This document shows positions 45,639-58,224 of a stretch of 64,000 nt of DNA, one piece after another. The notes beneath the pieces are model-generated. The model was not told the origin of the DNA and ran no database searches. It saw only the letters and a program-made list of their open reading frames with translations. Source of the stretch: Cymbomonas tetramitiformis (lineage: Eukaryota > Chlorophyta > Pyramimonadophyceae > Pyramimonadales > Pyramimonadaceae); contig LGRX02012738.1 of the NCBI GenBank assembly GCA_001247695.2, forward strand, positions 62,001 to 126,000, read 5' to 3'. The position numbers were made by a program, and so were the translations under genes. The stretch's first letter is position 1; the number at the start of each line of letters is the position of its first letter.

Positions 45639-47434
45639 ATATGCAGCAACGAGTATCATTGTAGCCAATTTCATATGAAACACCAACGATTTTGGAACGG
45701 AAATTGTAAGGTGATTTTGGAATTCAAACGATCCGATGCCCCCAGCAAAAATCCATAATTATCATGTGGACATTTATTTAACTATCGTCACGTTTGTTGC
45801 AGCAGGCGCACCCGATGCCTGCACCGTGTGCGTTGACGTTGTGCTCGTGGCCACATTGAAAAACGGCACATCAAAAGCAAATCAAGAGAAGCCCATCATT
45901 TCTAAATTCATCTTATTAAGAAATTGTGCGCCTTCCACCTTGTATACCTGGGGCAGAAATAGGATTGACGGATCGGATATTTTTTCGATGTTTCGTATTC
46001 GTCTCTATGTGTAGGAACTACGGTAATTATATAGACTCGCTGGTTGCTCTACTGGTGTTTATTGGACCATGCAGCAGCCTGCTGCAATGTCATCTTCGTG
46101 AGCGCATGTTAGGTGGGGGGCGGCGGTGTGAGGACCGAGTGAATATATCGTAAATAATACTGCTGTTTCCAAACGTACTCGAATGCATCTCCAAAGCACG
46201 TGGTACATTATAAAGCTCGCGTTAATGCGTAAGGTGCTGCAAGATCATTGAACATGTCGAGACGATTCGAAGCTGGTGTGATTTGATAGTGCCAATGCAG
46301 CTTAAAATGAATTTCCCCCAAAACTGTACGTAAATCAATGTTGTGAAAATGTCGCCAAGGTACACGAAATCTCCTTGATCAGTTCAAACCAGGTAGGCTG
46401 ATATATATCCCGTATCTACTTTATTGATTTTAATCGCCAAAATAAGCATCAAGATAGTATTTAGTGAAGGAGGTTGGCCCGCCGAAAGTAATTCTTTAAT
46501 TGATTTAGGGTTCACTGTTGTTGGTGCAACCCCAAGCTTCACACGGAAGCTTAGCAGAAGGGAGGCGTGTTCGTTGTTGACGCCTCTCATCGAGTAGTGT
46601 CCGACGCTTCTTGGCCATGTGATCACTTCCACGACTCAGATATACTAAGGGTTATAATGACAAACTTCCAGCTTTTGCATATCGCGCGGCTTTCGGCTGG
46701 GATCGGTGCGCACCTTTCATATTTGATTTTGGGAACTACAAAAAAAGTGGAGAGGCCAGAGATGGCCCGGGAATCGCTACTTATAACACAATCATTTTCG
46801 CGGAAAAGTTGGGAAATCACAAAAATACGCCATTTCAACGCTGAAAGCCCCAATTTCAGTTCTGTAGCATTTAACGGGCATGAAGGCACATAAAATACCG
46901 ATTCTCTATCATCCAAAATACCAGAAAATTGTAATGAACCGTTGGCATGCTTAAAATGGCCCACTAAATTTTTGGTTCGTTTCAGCATATTTGAGTCGTG
47001 GAAGTGGTCATATACCCCCGCGCGTGGTTGTGCCACACGTATTCGACATTGGCACCCTGTCGGAATTAATTTACAGATGATACATAGTACCCGCACTCCC
47101 TCGTCTCGAGAGTCACAGTCAGCCATCTCCGCCTAGCGTGAGAGTGACGAGTTTCGCAGTCGTCTCGAGTATTTTTTACTTTGTTTATTTTCACGCACTA
47201 CAAAGGAATGACAAGGCTTGTGGATTTTATACTATATTGTTGTTTGAATTTGTTGTAATGACGTGCGTGGGACATTATCGAAAGAGATCTCTTCGTTTGT
47301 TTTGGGCCGCCTATGAGGTGGGAATTGTTTAATTTTAAATTTCGTTTAGGTTTAGACACACGATTTTTGGCCCAATGATCATTTAAATAAAATTCAACAA
47401 AGTAAACATGCTATATCCGAATTAGCAGCATGCA
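45639..47434. other. Intergenic region
   Basis: Lies between the LTR element and the 3' end of the TPR gene. It holds the small inverted-repeat element at 46615-47015. The remaining frames are short and show no recognisable domain. Confidence 0.5.
46615..47015. mobile_element. Possible MITE with about 30-bp terminal inverted repeats
   Basis: The left end (GTGATCACTTCCACGACTCA) and the right end (TGAGTCGTGGAAGTGGTCAT) are inverted copies with few mismatches, about 400 bp apart. A related end occurs at 1335-1360. No target duplication is obvious and the inside has no transposase, so this is a tentative non-autonomous DNA element. Confidence 0.4.
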
Positions 47435-50400
47435 TCATGATCTGCTAGCCGGACGGAGCGCAAGGAAGTCCTCAAGAACGCTCCCCAACTTTGGCTTCCA
47501 TTTTCGCTCTCCATACACCCAACGCCTGCATTCACATCGCCACGTGACTGATGTCATGGCATCTCATGCACGCATGCCAAAAATATTAAATGGCTCCACC
47601 AGCGAATGAGCCTTCAACTGAACCAGAAATGACACCGCCTGAGCCTTCAACCAAGGGTCACCACACACACAGAAACGTAAAGCTCGAGCCTCAGAGACTT
47701 CAATTTCCATCATAATTGGAAGCCCTTAGCTATCCCTGAAAAACAATAATGCATTGTTGGGAGGAGGACATGCTTGTAGGAACATTGAATACTTAGCATA
47801 TTTCATCATGATTCTGATATTTCTGACTCTATGACTCCAAAAATGAATCTGGGGCCAGGCCAGTGAATGCCGGCCCATCTGCTACAACTACAAGCTGCTC
47901 TGTCTTTTTATTGTGAGTGATAATTCAATATCAAAGTTTAAAGTAAGCGGCGATTCTAGAAAGTAGTTTATCGTTTAGCTGGCACACAATCGATACATCA
48001 TTTCAGTATTTAGTTTAGAAGCTCAAGCTGGAGAAGTGCAACATGATACATCTTCAATCAGATGGCCGATGCCTCGACAGAGATGCCGAGTATCAAACGA
48101 AAGAATTGCCATGCACAATGGTCCACACCCAGGGCCACGCAGGTGCCAACTTTCAACGTTTCTGCGTGTTCCAGGAGACAAGGGGCAGGGCATGCATCAT
48201 GCCGGGTCTCGCACCTGTCATGGTACTTGAAGCACGTGGAGTCCTCGATCGCGCATGCCTCTGCCCACATATTCTCTGCTTTCTCGTAATCATCGGAGCT
48301 CCAGTAGATCATTGCTAGAGCCACTCTGAAGACACATCACTCGATCTGAGCCCTCCGCCTTGTTGCCATTGGACCTTGCTGGTTCTCACAGATAGTAGAG
48401 ACTTCACAGGACGCGGCAACAGAACTTGATGCCAATGGAAAGCAAACGTGCAAATCAGCCTTCCTTGATTGGCAGCCCTTTCTGGTGTGCGTTCCTGGGG
48501 TCTTGGAGACATATCATTAAACATCAAGCATGTTGCATTGCTGGCACGGCTGTTGACATGTCTCCTCGTGACTTCCCTGCTTGCTGCCGTTTTGGGCAAG
48601 GGCACGGATGTCAACTTTTTGTCAACCTACGACACAGCACACTACGAGGAGTGCATTCTGCGGCTGCTCGAGTTCCGCCAGACCTCCCGGCCTTTCATCA
48701 TGTCGGTGACCCGGCGACCTTGTTAGGTTATGACCTGGTGGGAAAGTATCATATAATAATTGGCATACTCTATGGTGCAGCAGGAATACATACTGAGCGG
48801 CATGGGGCCCGCCGACAAAAGCCAGCCCACCATCAACCCAGAGGATGTGAGAAGCACTCGGGAACTTTACAGCTGCACTCAATGGCAGATGATTCTACCC
48901 AACCTGGGGGATGTTTTCTGCCCGTTTGCAGGGGCCGCACGGGGAATGTTTAATCGGAAGCCTCATTCAGGTCAGGGGAGATAGTTAGGCAAGAGACTGG
49001 TGGGAGGGGAGGAAGTGAGTGCAAGATACTACCAACGCACACCCGTCGCAAACCAAATGCAATGCCGTAAGCATAGATGGATGTCCTCCATCCCCAAACA
49101 CACGGAACAGCATGAGGTCCGCCAACAAAAGCCAGCCCACCATCCCAGTGGATGTGAGAAGCATTCAAGAACAGGGTGGGGCTGTGCCACCACCGACACG
49201 CACCCCTCTACACAAATGCAAAGCAACATGGATGTATGTATGTATGTATGTATGTATGTACCAATCACTGCCAAACGCGCGAGACTGCACAACGTTCACA
49301 CAACTCTGCATGCTGAATCCCAGGTATCGGAGTAAGCGATTCCTGCAGGCATGCCCCCCGGAGGCTTCACAATCGATGAATGGATGGAACCTGTTCGTCG
49401 ATGCAAACCAATGGACGGACAATGGAGGATGCACGGAAGCATACACCAGAAGCAGGCACCGAGCCGCTCCCCGCAGGGAAAATGGCAGTAATGCAACCGC
49501 ACCATCATAGTAGTACAGGCGGCAGTAGCCACAAGCATCACAACGCGTTACGGTGGGCGCCAATTGCTATGTACGGGGATAAAAATTCGTCACCAACAAG
49601 AAGAAACGCGGGCGGCACTTGGTGCACCGCAGTGTGCAGACCGTTCTGCGACCATAGAATCCTATGGCGGGTTGACGCGCTGCGAGTTCAAGTCGGAGCG
49701 GCGAGTTGCGCGCCATGAAAAGCGACTCTCCGGGTGCGAGGAAAGGATAAGGACGCCCACCTCAGATCAGAGCTGTACCGCTGTCTCACAGACTTTTCTG
49801 ATCGTCACGCTCGAAGAGCCACACCACATATTTTACTCGATGAGCACGCTGTGAGGGAGCAATTTGATGTGCGTGGTGTGAGGGGCCAAATTGATGTGCG
49901 ATGCGTGGTGTGAGGGCCAAATGTGCATGAGGTGAGGGGCCAAATGATGCATGATGTGAGGGTCATGACATGCATGATGTGATAGGCCGGTTTGATGTGC
50001 ATGATGTGAGGGGTTGATGGTGTGTTGTGAGGGCCAATGATGTGCTTGATGTGAGGGACAATTTCATATTTTATGAGGGGATGTGAGGGGCCAAATTGAT
50101 GTGCTTGATGTGAGGGAGCAATTTGCACGAGCGCGGACGGGGAGGACAGGGAAAAGCAAATATGAGCGGGGAGGACACAGTGTAACGAGCAGGCGAGGAT
50201 CACTGGCAGACAGGACACCGCGCGAGGAACGAGCTTTCTGGGAAACAGCTTGCTGGTAGGACAGCTGCTGACCAATAATTGCACGGGCGCGTGTAACTTG
50301 CCCAGCTTCATAAGCGCTCAACCCTTCCTGTACACACCTCGCTCCACCAGACGCCGACATATTCATGCTCCATCCTGCATACATGCAACCTCGCTTGCAA

Positions 50401-51469
50401 AGTGTGGAGTCAAGCATGGAGTCGCTGTATGCCGCAGCATGCCCGTTGCCGTGAAGTATGAGCCCATTGATGGCTGGCACGAGGACAAGCACCCTTGAAA
50501 AGGGATTGGTTGGGGATAAGAAGATAAGAAGGGGCAAAGAAAAGAAAGAACCTGGACGCGCATAATCACAGAAAGAGCTGACTGCCGCCGCTGCAAGAAC
50601 AGCTCGGCAGCCTCGTGAAAGTCATTTGCAGCAGCCGACCAGTCTCCAAGCTCCTCTGTAACCAGCACAACACAACACCTCCTTGGGCAGGCAAACACTC
50701 TCCGAGCTACCTTGAAGCCGTCGATCTGTCGATCTCTGGCCGCTCAGGCTGGTCACAGGGCGGGTTCATACCATATGCATACGCCCGGTTAGACAGCGTT
50801 GTCGGATCAGGTCGGATCGCAACGACAGCAGAATAGTCTGCAATGGCAGCCTTCCAGTCTGCGCTCCCCACAGGCCGCCCAGCTGCTCAAAAGCTGCAAC
50901 CTCCTGCCGGCGGATGAGCTATCAACCATCAATAATCAGACGTGCCGAACTCGAGGGACCTCCCTGCTGCCGAGAGCCTGGTTCGCGAGGGCTGCGATGA
51001 CGAGCTCTGATCGGCCCTCGCAAGACACAAGGCGCTTCCCATGAGGAAAAAAACAAAGTACGACCAAACAAGACGGGCGTTTATGCAAGCTAGGGCGGAC
51101 ACAGCAGCTCACCCTGTCCAGACTTTTGCTCACCATGTCAATAAGGGAGGTAAAATTTGCGATGCAAAGGGCAATGTCTAAGTTGACGGGATCCGGAGAG
51201 CTGGAAGAGTTACCAGCGGTCGATTCTAGAGTGCGTGCTCTCCCATAATATGCGCGGGCGTTTCCGCCATCCAGACCCACTGCCGTCGTATATGCAGCCT
51301 GCGCTTTTTGCACGAAGCCACTCTGCAAGTACATATCTCCCAAGTCGGTATAGACTTGGCTCCGAAGTGTGTATTCATTGTCCGCGCTACACACTGCAGC
51401 CTCTTCCGCGAGGAGGCGAGCAGCATCCAGGTTCCCACGCTCGAGGTCAGATCGGATACTCGAAAGGGC
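47435..51469 (-). CDS. TPR-repeat protein (plant/cyanobacterial-type), incomplete model
   Basis: Exons I can support on the minus strand: 51469-51113 (119 residues), 50653-50552 (exactly 34 residues, one TPR unit), 48325-48215 and the terminal exon 47525-47435 ending in TGA. TPR helices are seen in DLERGNLDAARLLAEEAA, VYTDLGDMYLQSGFVQKAQA, ELGDWSAAANDFHEAAELFL and ALAMIYWSSDDYEKAENMW. The last two exons join in phase to give KYHDRRWVYGERKWKPKLGS followed by VLEDFLALR. I recall this ending from plant chloroplast TPR proteins, which have a similar RWPPKLVEDL...FLALR tail. One or more exons between 50552 and 48325 are missing, because phases do not join directly, and the N-terminus is not found. 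TPR domains mediate protein-protein contacts; a chloroplast assembly role is only inferred. Confidence 0.65.
48786..49425 (+). repeat. Dispersed repeat family A and related blocks, diverged copies
   Basis: Fragments at 48786-48865 and 49078-49235 share GACAAAAGCCAGCCCACCAT or close variants and GGATGTGAGAAGCA with the copies in the giant gene. The block 49318-49425 matches 28965-29080. A (TATG)n microsatellite lies at 49230-49260. All are in the large intron region of the TPR gene. Confidence 0.6.
49850..50135. repeat. Degenerate GATGTGAGGGGCCAAATTGA repeat
   Basis: Roughly ten imperfect units of about 25-35 bp built from GTGATGTGAGGG and CCAAATTGATGTGC, with variable spacing. They lie in the intron region of the TPR gene. 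No coding content. Confidence 0.65.
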
Positions 51470-54400
51470 CTGCAGAGACACTGGAAAAGCCTGAGGATGA
51501 CCCAAAAGTGACACCCGGATCCACGCAGCTGGGCAAAGTGGACATGTCTGCGGCTGCTAGATTCCACAGCGAGCACCACAGAAGATCGCTGGTGAAATAT
51601 TGGCGGATGAGTTGTGAGGCTCGACGCCGGAACGTTGGGAATCTTAGGAAGGGAGCAGGAATGCCCCAGTTGCTCCCGATGCAAAAGATGAGCTTTGATG
51701 TCAACGGAGAGGGAATGTGCGGCCCAATTTTGAATCCGAAGGCCAAGGCGTACAACGTACCTTCCTCATGTCATATCCTGCGCGACACTCTGACGCAGCA
51801 CTAGGACCAGGTAACGCGAGTCCAGCCAAGCCGCTGAACAACAAATTCCGCCGCGCAAGAGGAGTCGGCCAAGCAGCTGTCAAGGGAGCGTCGGAGGGCT
51901 CCCGGCAAGTGTTGTGCGCTTGGGACGCAGTGAAGGCATGGGCGGCGCGAGAACTGCACTTGAAGGGACCTCTGAGGCGACAAGAACTGTCGCGGACCGT
52001 CGATACGGCGCATGTCGATAGCTGATATGATAGCTTCATTTTGACTTTGCCCTGTCAAGAGAACAGGCGTTGCACAACCGATAATATCACGCTCGAGGTC
52101 ATCTGTAGCGTTTTCCTGCATGAAAGCAAGCTCTGGGTACTGAAGAATGAAACTTGAACACTCCCATGCTCGAATAGAAAAATGTGAGTTCACGAATCAT
52201 ATGGATTTAAAAGTCCCCTTCGAATCACACATGGTAGAGCCAAAAAACAGTCATTCCCACGGATGAATACACACCTGTGAGCTTCCTGGTTCCGATAGTT
52301 GTTCCCGCAATTTCCTCTGAAACGTCGAGATGTATGAAGACTCTTCAAAACCCGCTGGCCAACATTTCCACTAGACCTTCCAGTATTTATAAGGCTGTGC
52401 TCCACAAAAGGTACGTGGTAACCACGCAACCGTGCATTCGGAGCGGGAGTGTGGAAGTGAATGCCGGTAGCAGGCGAAGGATAGCTCTAAATGTACACAC
52501 GACAGTTCCGAACAAGAGTTCCCGAAAAAGGGTTTCCCTGTCCAATAACGTCAAAACCTATTTTCTAAAACCTAATTCACACTTGTCGATGCGATGTCAC
52601 ATGTCATGTCATGTCATTGTCATTGTCATTGTCATTGTCATTGTCATTGTCATTGTCATTGTCATTGTCATTGTCATTGTCATTGTCATTATTGTCATTG
52701 TCATTGTCATTGGCATTGTCATTGTCATTGTCATTGTCATTGCCATTGCCATTGCCATTGCCATTGTCATTGCCATTGTCACGTCCCAACGGGCGTGGTT
52801 TTTTTTTTTTTGGTTTCTTTTTCTTTTTCGTTTCATTGTCAGTCTTGTCATACCATGAACCATCCCATCGCTATGCCAGCGGCCCAGCGCAGCGCCTACT
52901 CCGGAGTCTCTGAGCCGCGACCGAAGCGAACGAGGTTTGATTATTCGAGGTTTGTTACATTTTAAAAGCTCAGAGACTTCGGACTCCATGACAATTACAA
53001 ACCCTAAGTCATAAAATCGTATTTTGACCGGTCCGAAGCGCTCTGGCCCCCAGAGTAGCCCAAGGGGTATACGAAACTAAGGGGATGCCAACATGCCACG
53101 CCCAACGGTATGTAACGCGGCGGCTACAAGACGCACGCGCCCACGGCCGTTCGTGTCACCTCGCATTGCAAAATAATTCAGATGCACCGTTAGATCCCTC
53201 TCGAATGCCATGTTCCTCGCTTCTCAACGTTTAACACTTAAAAGGCGATATGGGAAATACACTATGAATATCAGCTATTGTACATTTAGTTACGTTTCGG
53301 CGGCACATTGTGGATGCATTCGGGCACCCCGGAGAGGCGTATATGGTATCCCCATTGAGTGTACACATATGCGAAACTATTTCTTTGACGAAAATGTCGC
53401 CAAACACTCAAATATCACCGGTTGTCCAAACCGAAAAGAAGGAATTTTCTCTACTCCACTGCAAAAGCCTCGTCCATGACGTGTGTAGCCTGCGACGTTG
53501 CGCATAGTAGGGATTGGTTTTAAACCCCGGGGACGCATCCACAAGTAGGTATGTCACCCATCTCTTACATACTTCAAGATGGGCGTAAATGGACGAGTAA
53601 CGCGAAAGTTGTGCCCCTTTTAGCGAGCTCTACCCACAAGCCAGCGAATATCAGGTATACCGTATGAAATATCGCCTTTTAAGTGCAGTGTTTAATGAAA
53701 CGCGCTTCATGGCTTCCATAAATCAAAAATCGGTTCTCGGCGGAAAGTACATTTATTGCTCTCTCATGTTGTGATATATTGCAATATGTATACTTGAAGT
53801 GTGCATATTGCAATACCATCCATCTTCACGTTGCCCTTACCTCTGCCCACGCATTGAGCATATTGTTGGAATTGGCATTGTGACATGTTCGTATTGTCAC
53901 GTGTCATTTCCGGTGTATCATCTTCTGCGACTCTGCTTGTGTCACTCAAGGTATATCTCTCGTATGTTATTCATATCTTGAGTTCATTCTATGTCTGTCG
54001 GGAGCGTTCTCCCCTTGGTTGCCGCACTGTTTCTAACAGGTTATGGTCCCACTTTACGCTTGCGTATTGTGATTCTTAGCGTGATTTTTATTTCGTATTC
54101 GCTCTATCTTTATTTTGAGCTTAGCCATCTTTATCGGGGCCTACGGAATCAAATTCTCGCTCTCGCTTGGACAGTGGGCAGTTTCGGGTATTTACGGCAG
54201 AGTGTTATCGGTATTTCTTTTGTTCGCGTTCGCTTTCTTTTACGGATCATTTTTTCCGCGATGGCTCTCGAGAATGGTTTGTCCGATGGGGAGCTTCATG
54301 CTCTTTTGTTATCGTGTGACGAGAAATTGGAGAAGGTTTCGTGCTCCAAACGAGCTCGGTTCATTTCTTTGTGCCAAGCCCAAGCTAGAGCGCTCGCTCA

Positions 54401-54470
54401 TTTTCGGAGCGCTTCGCAGATTTTGCTGGATTTCCCTACAAATTATTGGCCTTTTCGCACGCGTGGAAAA
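51470..54470. other. Gene-poor stretch
   Basis: Upstream of the first supported TPR exon. It probably contains that gene's 5' exons, which I could not identify. A hexamer microsatellite occupies 52613-52780. An open frame at 54115-54558 has hydrophobic segments but no recognisable family, and a different frame is open beside it, so I do not call it. Confidence 0.4.
52613..52780. repeat. (TCATTG)n microsatellite
   Basis: About 28 hexamers, with TCATTG drifting to CCATTG near 52740-52775. It follows a short (ATGTC)n tract and precedes a T-rich run at 52800. Confidence 0.95.
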
Positions 54471-54770
54471 CCGTCCGTCCGACGCGTGGACAGCGTACGG
54501 ACACCCTATGGACGCTTTTTTTGCTAAATCCACACGTGTGAAATTGTCTAATTTGTAAAAGTGATGTTCATACGGTGTCCATACGATAAATCCACACGTC
54601 GTCCATACGTGCGCCTCCGTGTGGACGACGTATGCTAGTTTACCTGATTTTATTACGCGTGTGGACGCTCCGTACACTGCCCGACCGTATGGACAGGTGC
54701 CGTCCATACGCATGAACCACTGGAAATTGTTGTCCACACGTGCGGACTGCGAGAAATGCCGCTTCTACCC

Positions 54771-55640
54771 CTCCTCAGCCATATGGACACCGTGGGGACG
54801 TGTCCCTGGACCGTACCGACGCGTACGGACGACGTGTGGACGGGCGTATGGACAGTGTGAGGCCCGTGCCGTGCCACTCTTTTGCGCTTGTCCGCACGTG
54901 TGGACACCCATTGCACCCGGGCCTGGGTGTACCCGAGCACTGCTTGCCCCCTCCTCAGCCATGTGGACACCATGTGGACGTGTCCCTGGACGTACCGATG
55001 CGTACGGACGACGTGTGGACGGGCGTATGGACAGTGTGAGGCCCGCGCCGTGCCACTCTTTTGTGCTTGTCCGCACGTGTGGACACCCATTGCACCCGGG
55101 CCTGGGTGTACCGCCGAGCATTTCCTGCCCCTTCATCAGCCACATGGACACCATGGGGGCGTGTCCCTGGGTCGTACCGACGCGTACGGACGACGTGTGG
55201 ACGGGCGTATGGACAGTGTGAGGCCCGTGCCGTGCCACTCGTTTGCGCTTGTCCGCACGTGTGGACAGCCATTGCACCCGGGCTTGGGTGTACCCGAGCA
55301 TTTCCTGCCCCTTCATCAGCCACATGGACACCATGGGGGCGTGTCCCTGGGTCGTACCGACGCGTACACGGACGACGTGTGGACGGGCGTATGGACAGTG
55401 TGAGGCCCGTGCTGCGCCACTCGTTTGCGCTTGTCCGCACGTGTGTACAGCCATTGCACCCGGGCCTGGGTGTGCCCGAGCGTTACTTGCCCCTTCATCA
55501 GCCATATATGGGCACCATACGTAGGGGCGTGTCGCCGAACGAACCCATGCGTACGGACGACGTGTGGACAGACGTATGGGAGATCGGAATTCGCCAATCC
55601 TTACGTATGGACGTCGAAATTGGAGCGAGTTCGTTGAAAC
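54771..55640. repeat. 180-bp tandem repeat
   Basis: Nearly five units with a period of 180-182 bp, marked by CAGCCAYATGGACACCRT at 54777, 54957, 55138, 55318 and 55500. Each unit holds several GTCCRYRCG motifs. Units are highly similar with a few small indels. Confidence 0.9.
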
Positions 55641-56917
55641 ACGCGTGTGGACACATGCATTCGCACGTGTGAATGAGGGTTTGCCGCATGAATGAGCGGA
55701 ATCAGGCGTGTGAATACAGGTGTCCGTACACACGCTTTATTTACATATATAATACATCGTGTATCATCCGCAATCATCTGAATCAGAACTACTACGGTCA
55801 TCCTCGCTACTACTGTTACCATCGAGTTCGTTCACGGAAAAATCCGCCTTGCGATCCAACTACACAACTTGCAAGCAATAAGTTCGTCGTCGAATGGCCA
55901 AAGGGGCAGCATTTTCTTTGTACCGGGCAAGCCAAGCCGGCATGAAAGGAACATCCTGAATTACCTTCCGCACCTTGTTCGAGTTCTTGTACTTTTGCTA
56001 CAGAAGTTTCTTCGCTAGCGGTCCCATATTAGTCGCGAGCGCTTCAGACCCCGTACCCACTTGATTGCACCGGTCTTTGCGTTGAGTGGCAGTCTTCATG
56101 GTGATGGTTTGTCTGCAAAGAATTCCCATTGTAAGGCATACACTGGATGGATGGTCCATAATAGGCCGTCCATACGGTGTCCGTGCGCCGTCCGTCTGGA
56201 CGGAACAAGGTGTTCACCCGTATGGAACAACAGAAACTCGCAAACGACCTACAATCTTACCCGCGAGACGCATCGCAGCAGATCTTCGATCGTTTGCATT
56301 TCTGGCTGGGGGTGCGATAACCCACGATCGATGGACCTTCATCTTTCGCGCATAGTAGTTGCGTGTGGTCGGTCCCCAACCATCACCAAAAATCACGCAG
56401 TGGACCCCGTGAATCAGGTTGTACAAGATATGCATGGGTTGACAGATTTTTAAGGTCCTAATTTGCACTATTGGGTCATAAACATGATATGTTTAATTGC
56501 TAGATGCATTTGGAAGCCATCGAGTAGGTGTACGCGGCTTCGGGCACTCCGGTCCTTGTGAAAGGACCGGCATTTTTATTTAATTTTCGTCGGTACTACC
56601 CCCGCGTTTCATTCCTCTCAAGCACAATCACGCCCATATCGAGTATAGCACCCAAAAGAGGTTCGGAATAAATTCTTGGACACCCAAATATGGTGTCAAA
56701 ACACTCAAATATCAACTATATCGAAAAAACGCGGCAGATAGCCCCAAATCACTTCGGTCCTTGTGACAGGACCGTGATTTTGGGCAGTAGCCATATATCA
56801 ATACAATTATCACATATCCGAGATATGGATATACCGCGCCTTGTTTCGTTGTGAAGAGAATTTACTTTTCAGGAGGTCGATGTATAATGAGAAGCTCGGC
56901 CACTTCGACCGCGCCAG

Positions 56918-57012
56918 CGTACCCCCGCGCCAGCGTACCGCGCCAGCGTACCGCGCCAGCGTACCGCGCCAGCGTACCGCGCCAGCGTACCGCGCCAGCG
57001 TACCGCGCCAGC
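56918..57012. repeat. 13-bp minisatellite
   Basis: About seven copies of CGCGCCAGCGTAC, most of them perfect and directly adjacent, within the motif field. Confidence 0.9.
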
Positions 57013-58157
57013 ATTTTGTAGTTCGTACGTTATCCGTACGTACGGCGTCCGTACGGCGTTTGTACGCTCGGCTTAGGTTTCTAGCGTATGGACAACGATG
57101 TTCATACGTTCATGCACCGACACTTACGTCAAGGTTATAAACTCGTCGTACACACGTTAGATTATGGATGGACGCTATGTGTTGTCCGTGTGGATTCCGC
57201 AAGCATTCTAGTCCATACGGTTCCATGAGAGCGGTTGTCCACACGCGTGGAAACGTCAGTTAGCTGTCCATATGGGTTTCGTACGAATTTTCGTATGAAT
57301 TGGCACATTTTCGTACGTATGCATGTCCTATGGACGGTCTGTCCATGTGGTTGGAAATATCAACACATTTTGAACAGTCCGCATGGATGGATAGCAAAAG
57401 CACACGGTGAATTACGTGTTTTCGTACGACTTTATAGTGTTTGTACGTTTTTTGTTGAAAGCTGTCCACACGCGTGGAAACGTCAGTTAGCAGTCCATAC
57501 GCTGTCCATCCGAGTTAGCCTTGACTGTCCGTATGATTCATGTCCCATGGACGGTTTTTTTACACGCACGGACGCAAAAAAAAGCTGACCTCATGGAAAA
57601 TAAAAACATATAAACCGTATGGACAGCGTGCGATTTCCCGTACGGACAGCACATGGAATTGAAATTCGATCGGGAATACCGTATCGAAAAATACGATTAA
57701 AAAATCGCGAACGCGTGACAATGCGATGCGATGGGCAGTATTAGTGACACCCGCAGCCGCACCCCCCGACTGTGTCACCCGTGTCACATAGCGAAACAGA
57801 GTGACACTTAAAGAGTGACAATTAAAATAAACAGAGTATCCAGTACAGTAATCGTCGAAGGATCTTAAATCGATCTGCGATTTCTCCCGTCCGTTGACGA
57901 TTTCTCCGTTCGGTTGACCTCTTCAAATAAGTTACCGATACAGTAAGGCTCTGAGGCAAAAAGCAATTTTGGAACTGAAGCAACCCCGCCACGGCAGCAC
58001 ACGTATGCCTTTTTGCTGTGCTTTTTTGTTTTTGGCATATTTTATTTGCTTTCATTTATCACAGCGAGCACCCTGTGTTGAGGTGAGCAGTCTCGTGTGA
58101 GCGCCATTGCGCGGTGCTCCCAGCTCGATAGCATCCTTAATACTAGCTCGGCGTGAG

Positions 58158-58224
58158 GGGGTGGATTCCGCGAGTTCCGTTATCAACGGACTAACGCGTG
58201 TTGGTTCGAATCCAACCTACTCCG
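58158..58224 (+). tRNA. tRNA-like gene without a normal D arm
   Basis: The 67-nt structure has an acceptor stem GGGGTGG/CTACTCC (two G-U pairs) and discriminator G. It has a perfect T arm GTTGG-TTCGAAT-CCAAC that contains a consensus B box, and a TTTT pol III terminator at 58242-58245. The middle is unusual: an outer CGCG/CGCG stem encloses TCCG-TTATCAA-CGGA, an anticodon-like hairpin. No D arm or A box fits. It may be a degenerate tRNA, a tRNA-derived SINE head or a chance structure. The apparent anticodon ATC is not reliable. Confidence 0.35.

Noticed and set aside
52594..52965. Open frames made of His-Cys, Ser-Leu or Asn-Asp dipeptides
   Set aside because: They are translations of the (TCATTG)n microsatellite.
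54115..54558. Hydrophobic 147-codon open frame
   Set aside because: A different frame is open over much of the same stretch, no family is recognisable, and the end runs into the motif field.
54765..55733. Long open frames rich in His, Thr, Arg and Pro on both strands
   Set aside because: They come from the 180-bp tandem repeat, whose unit is close to a multiple of three and poor in stops. No domain is present.
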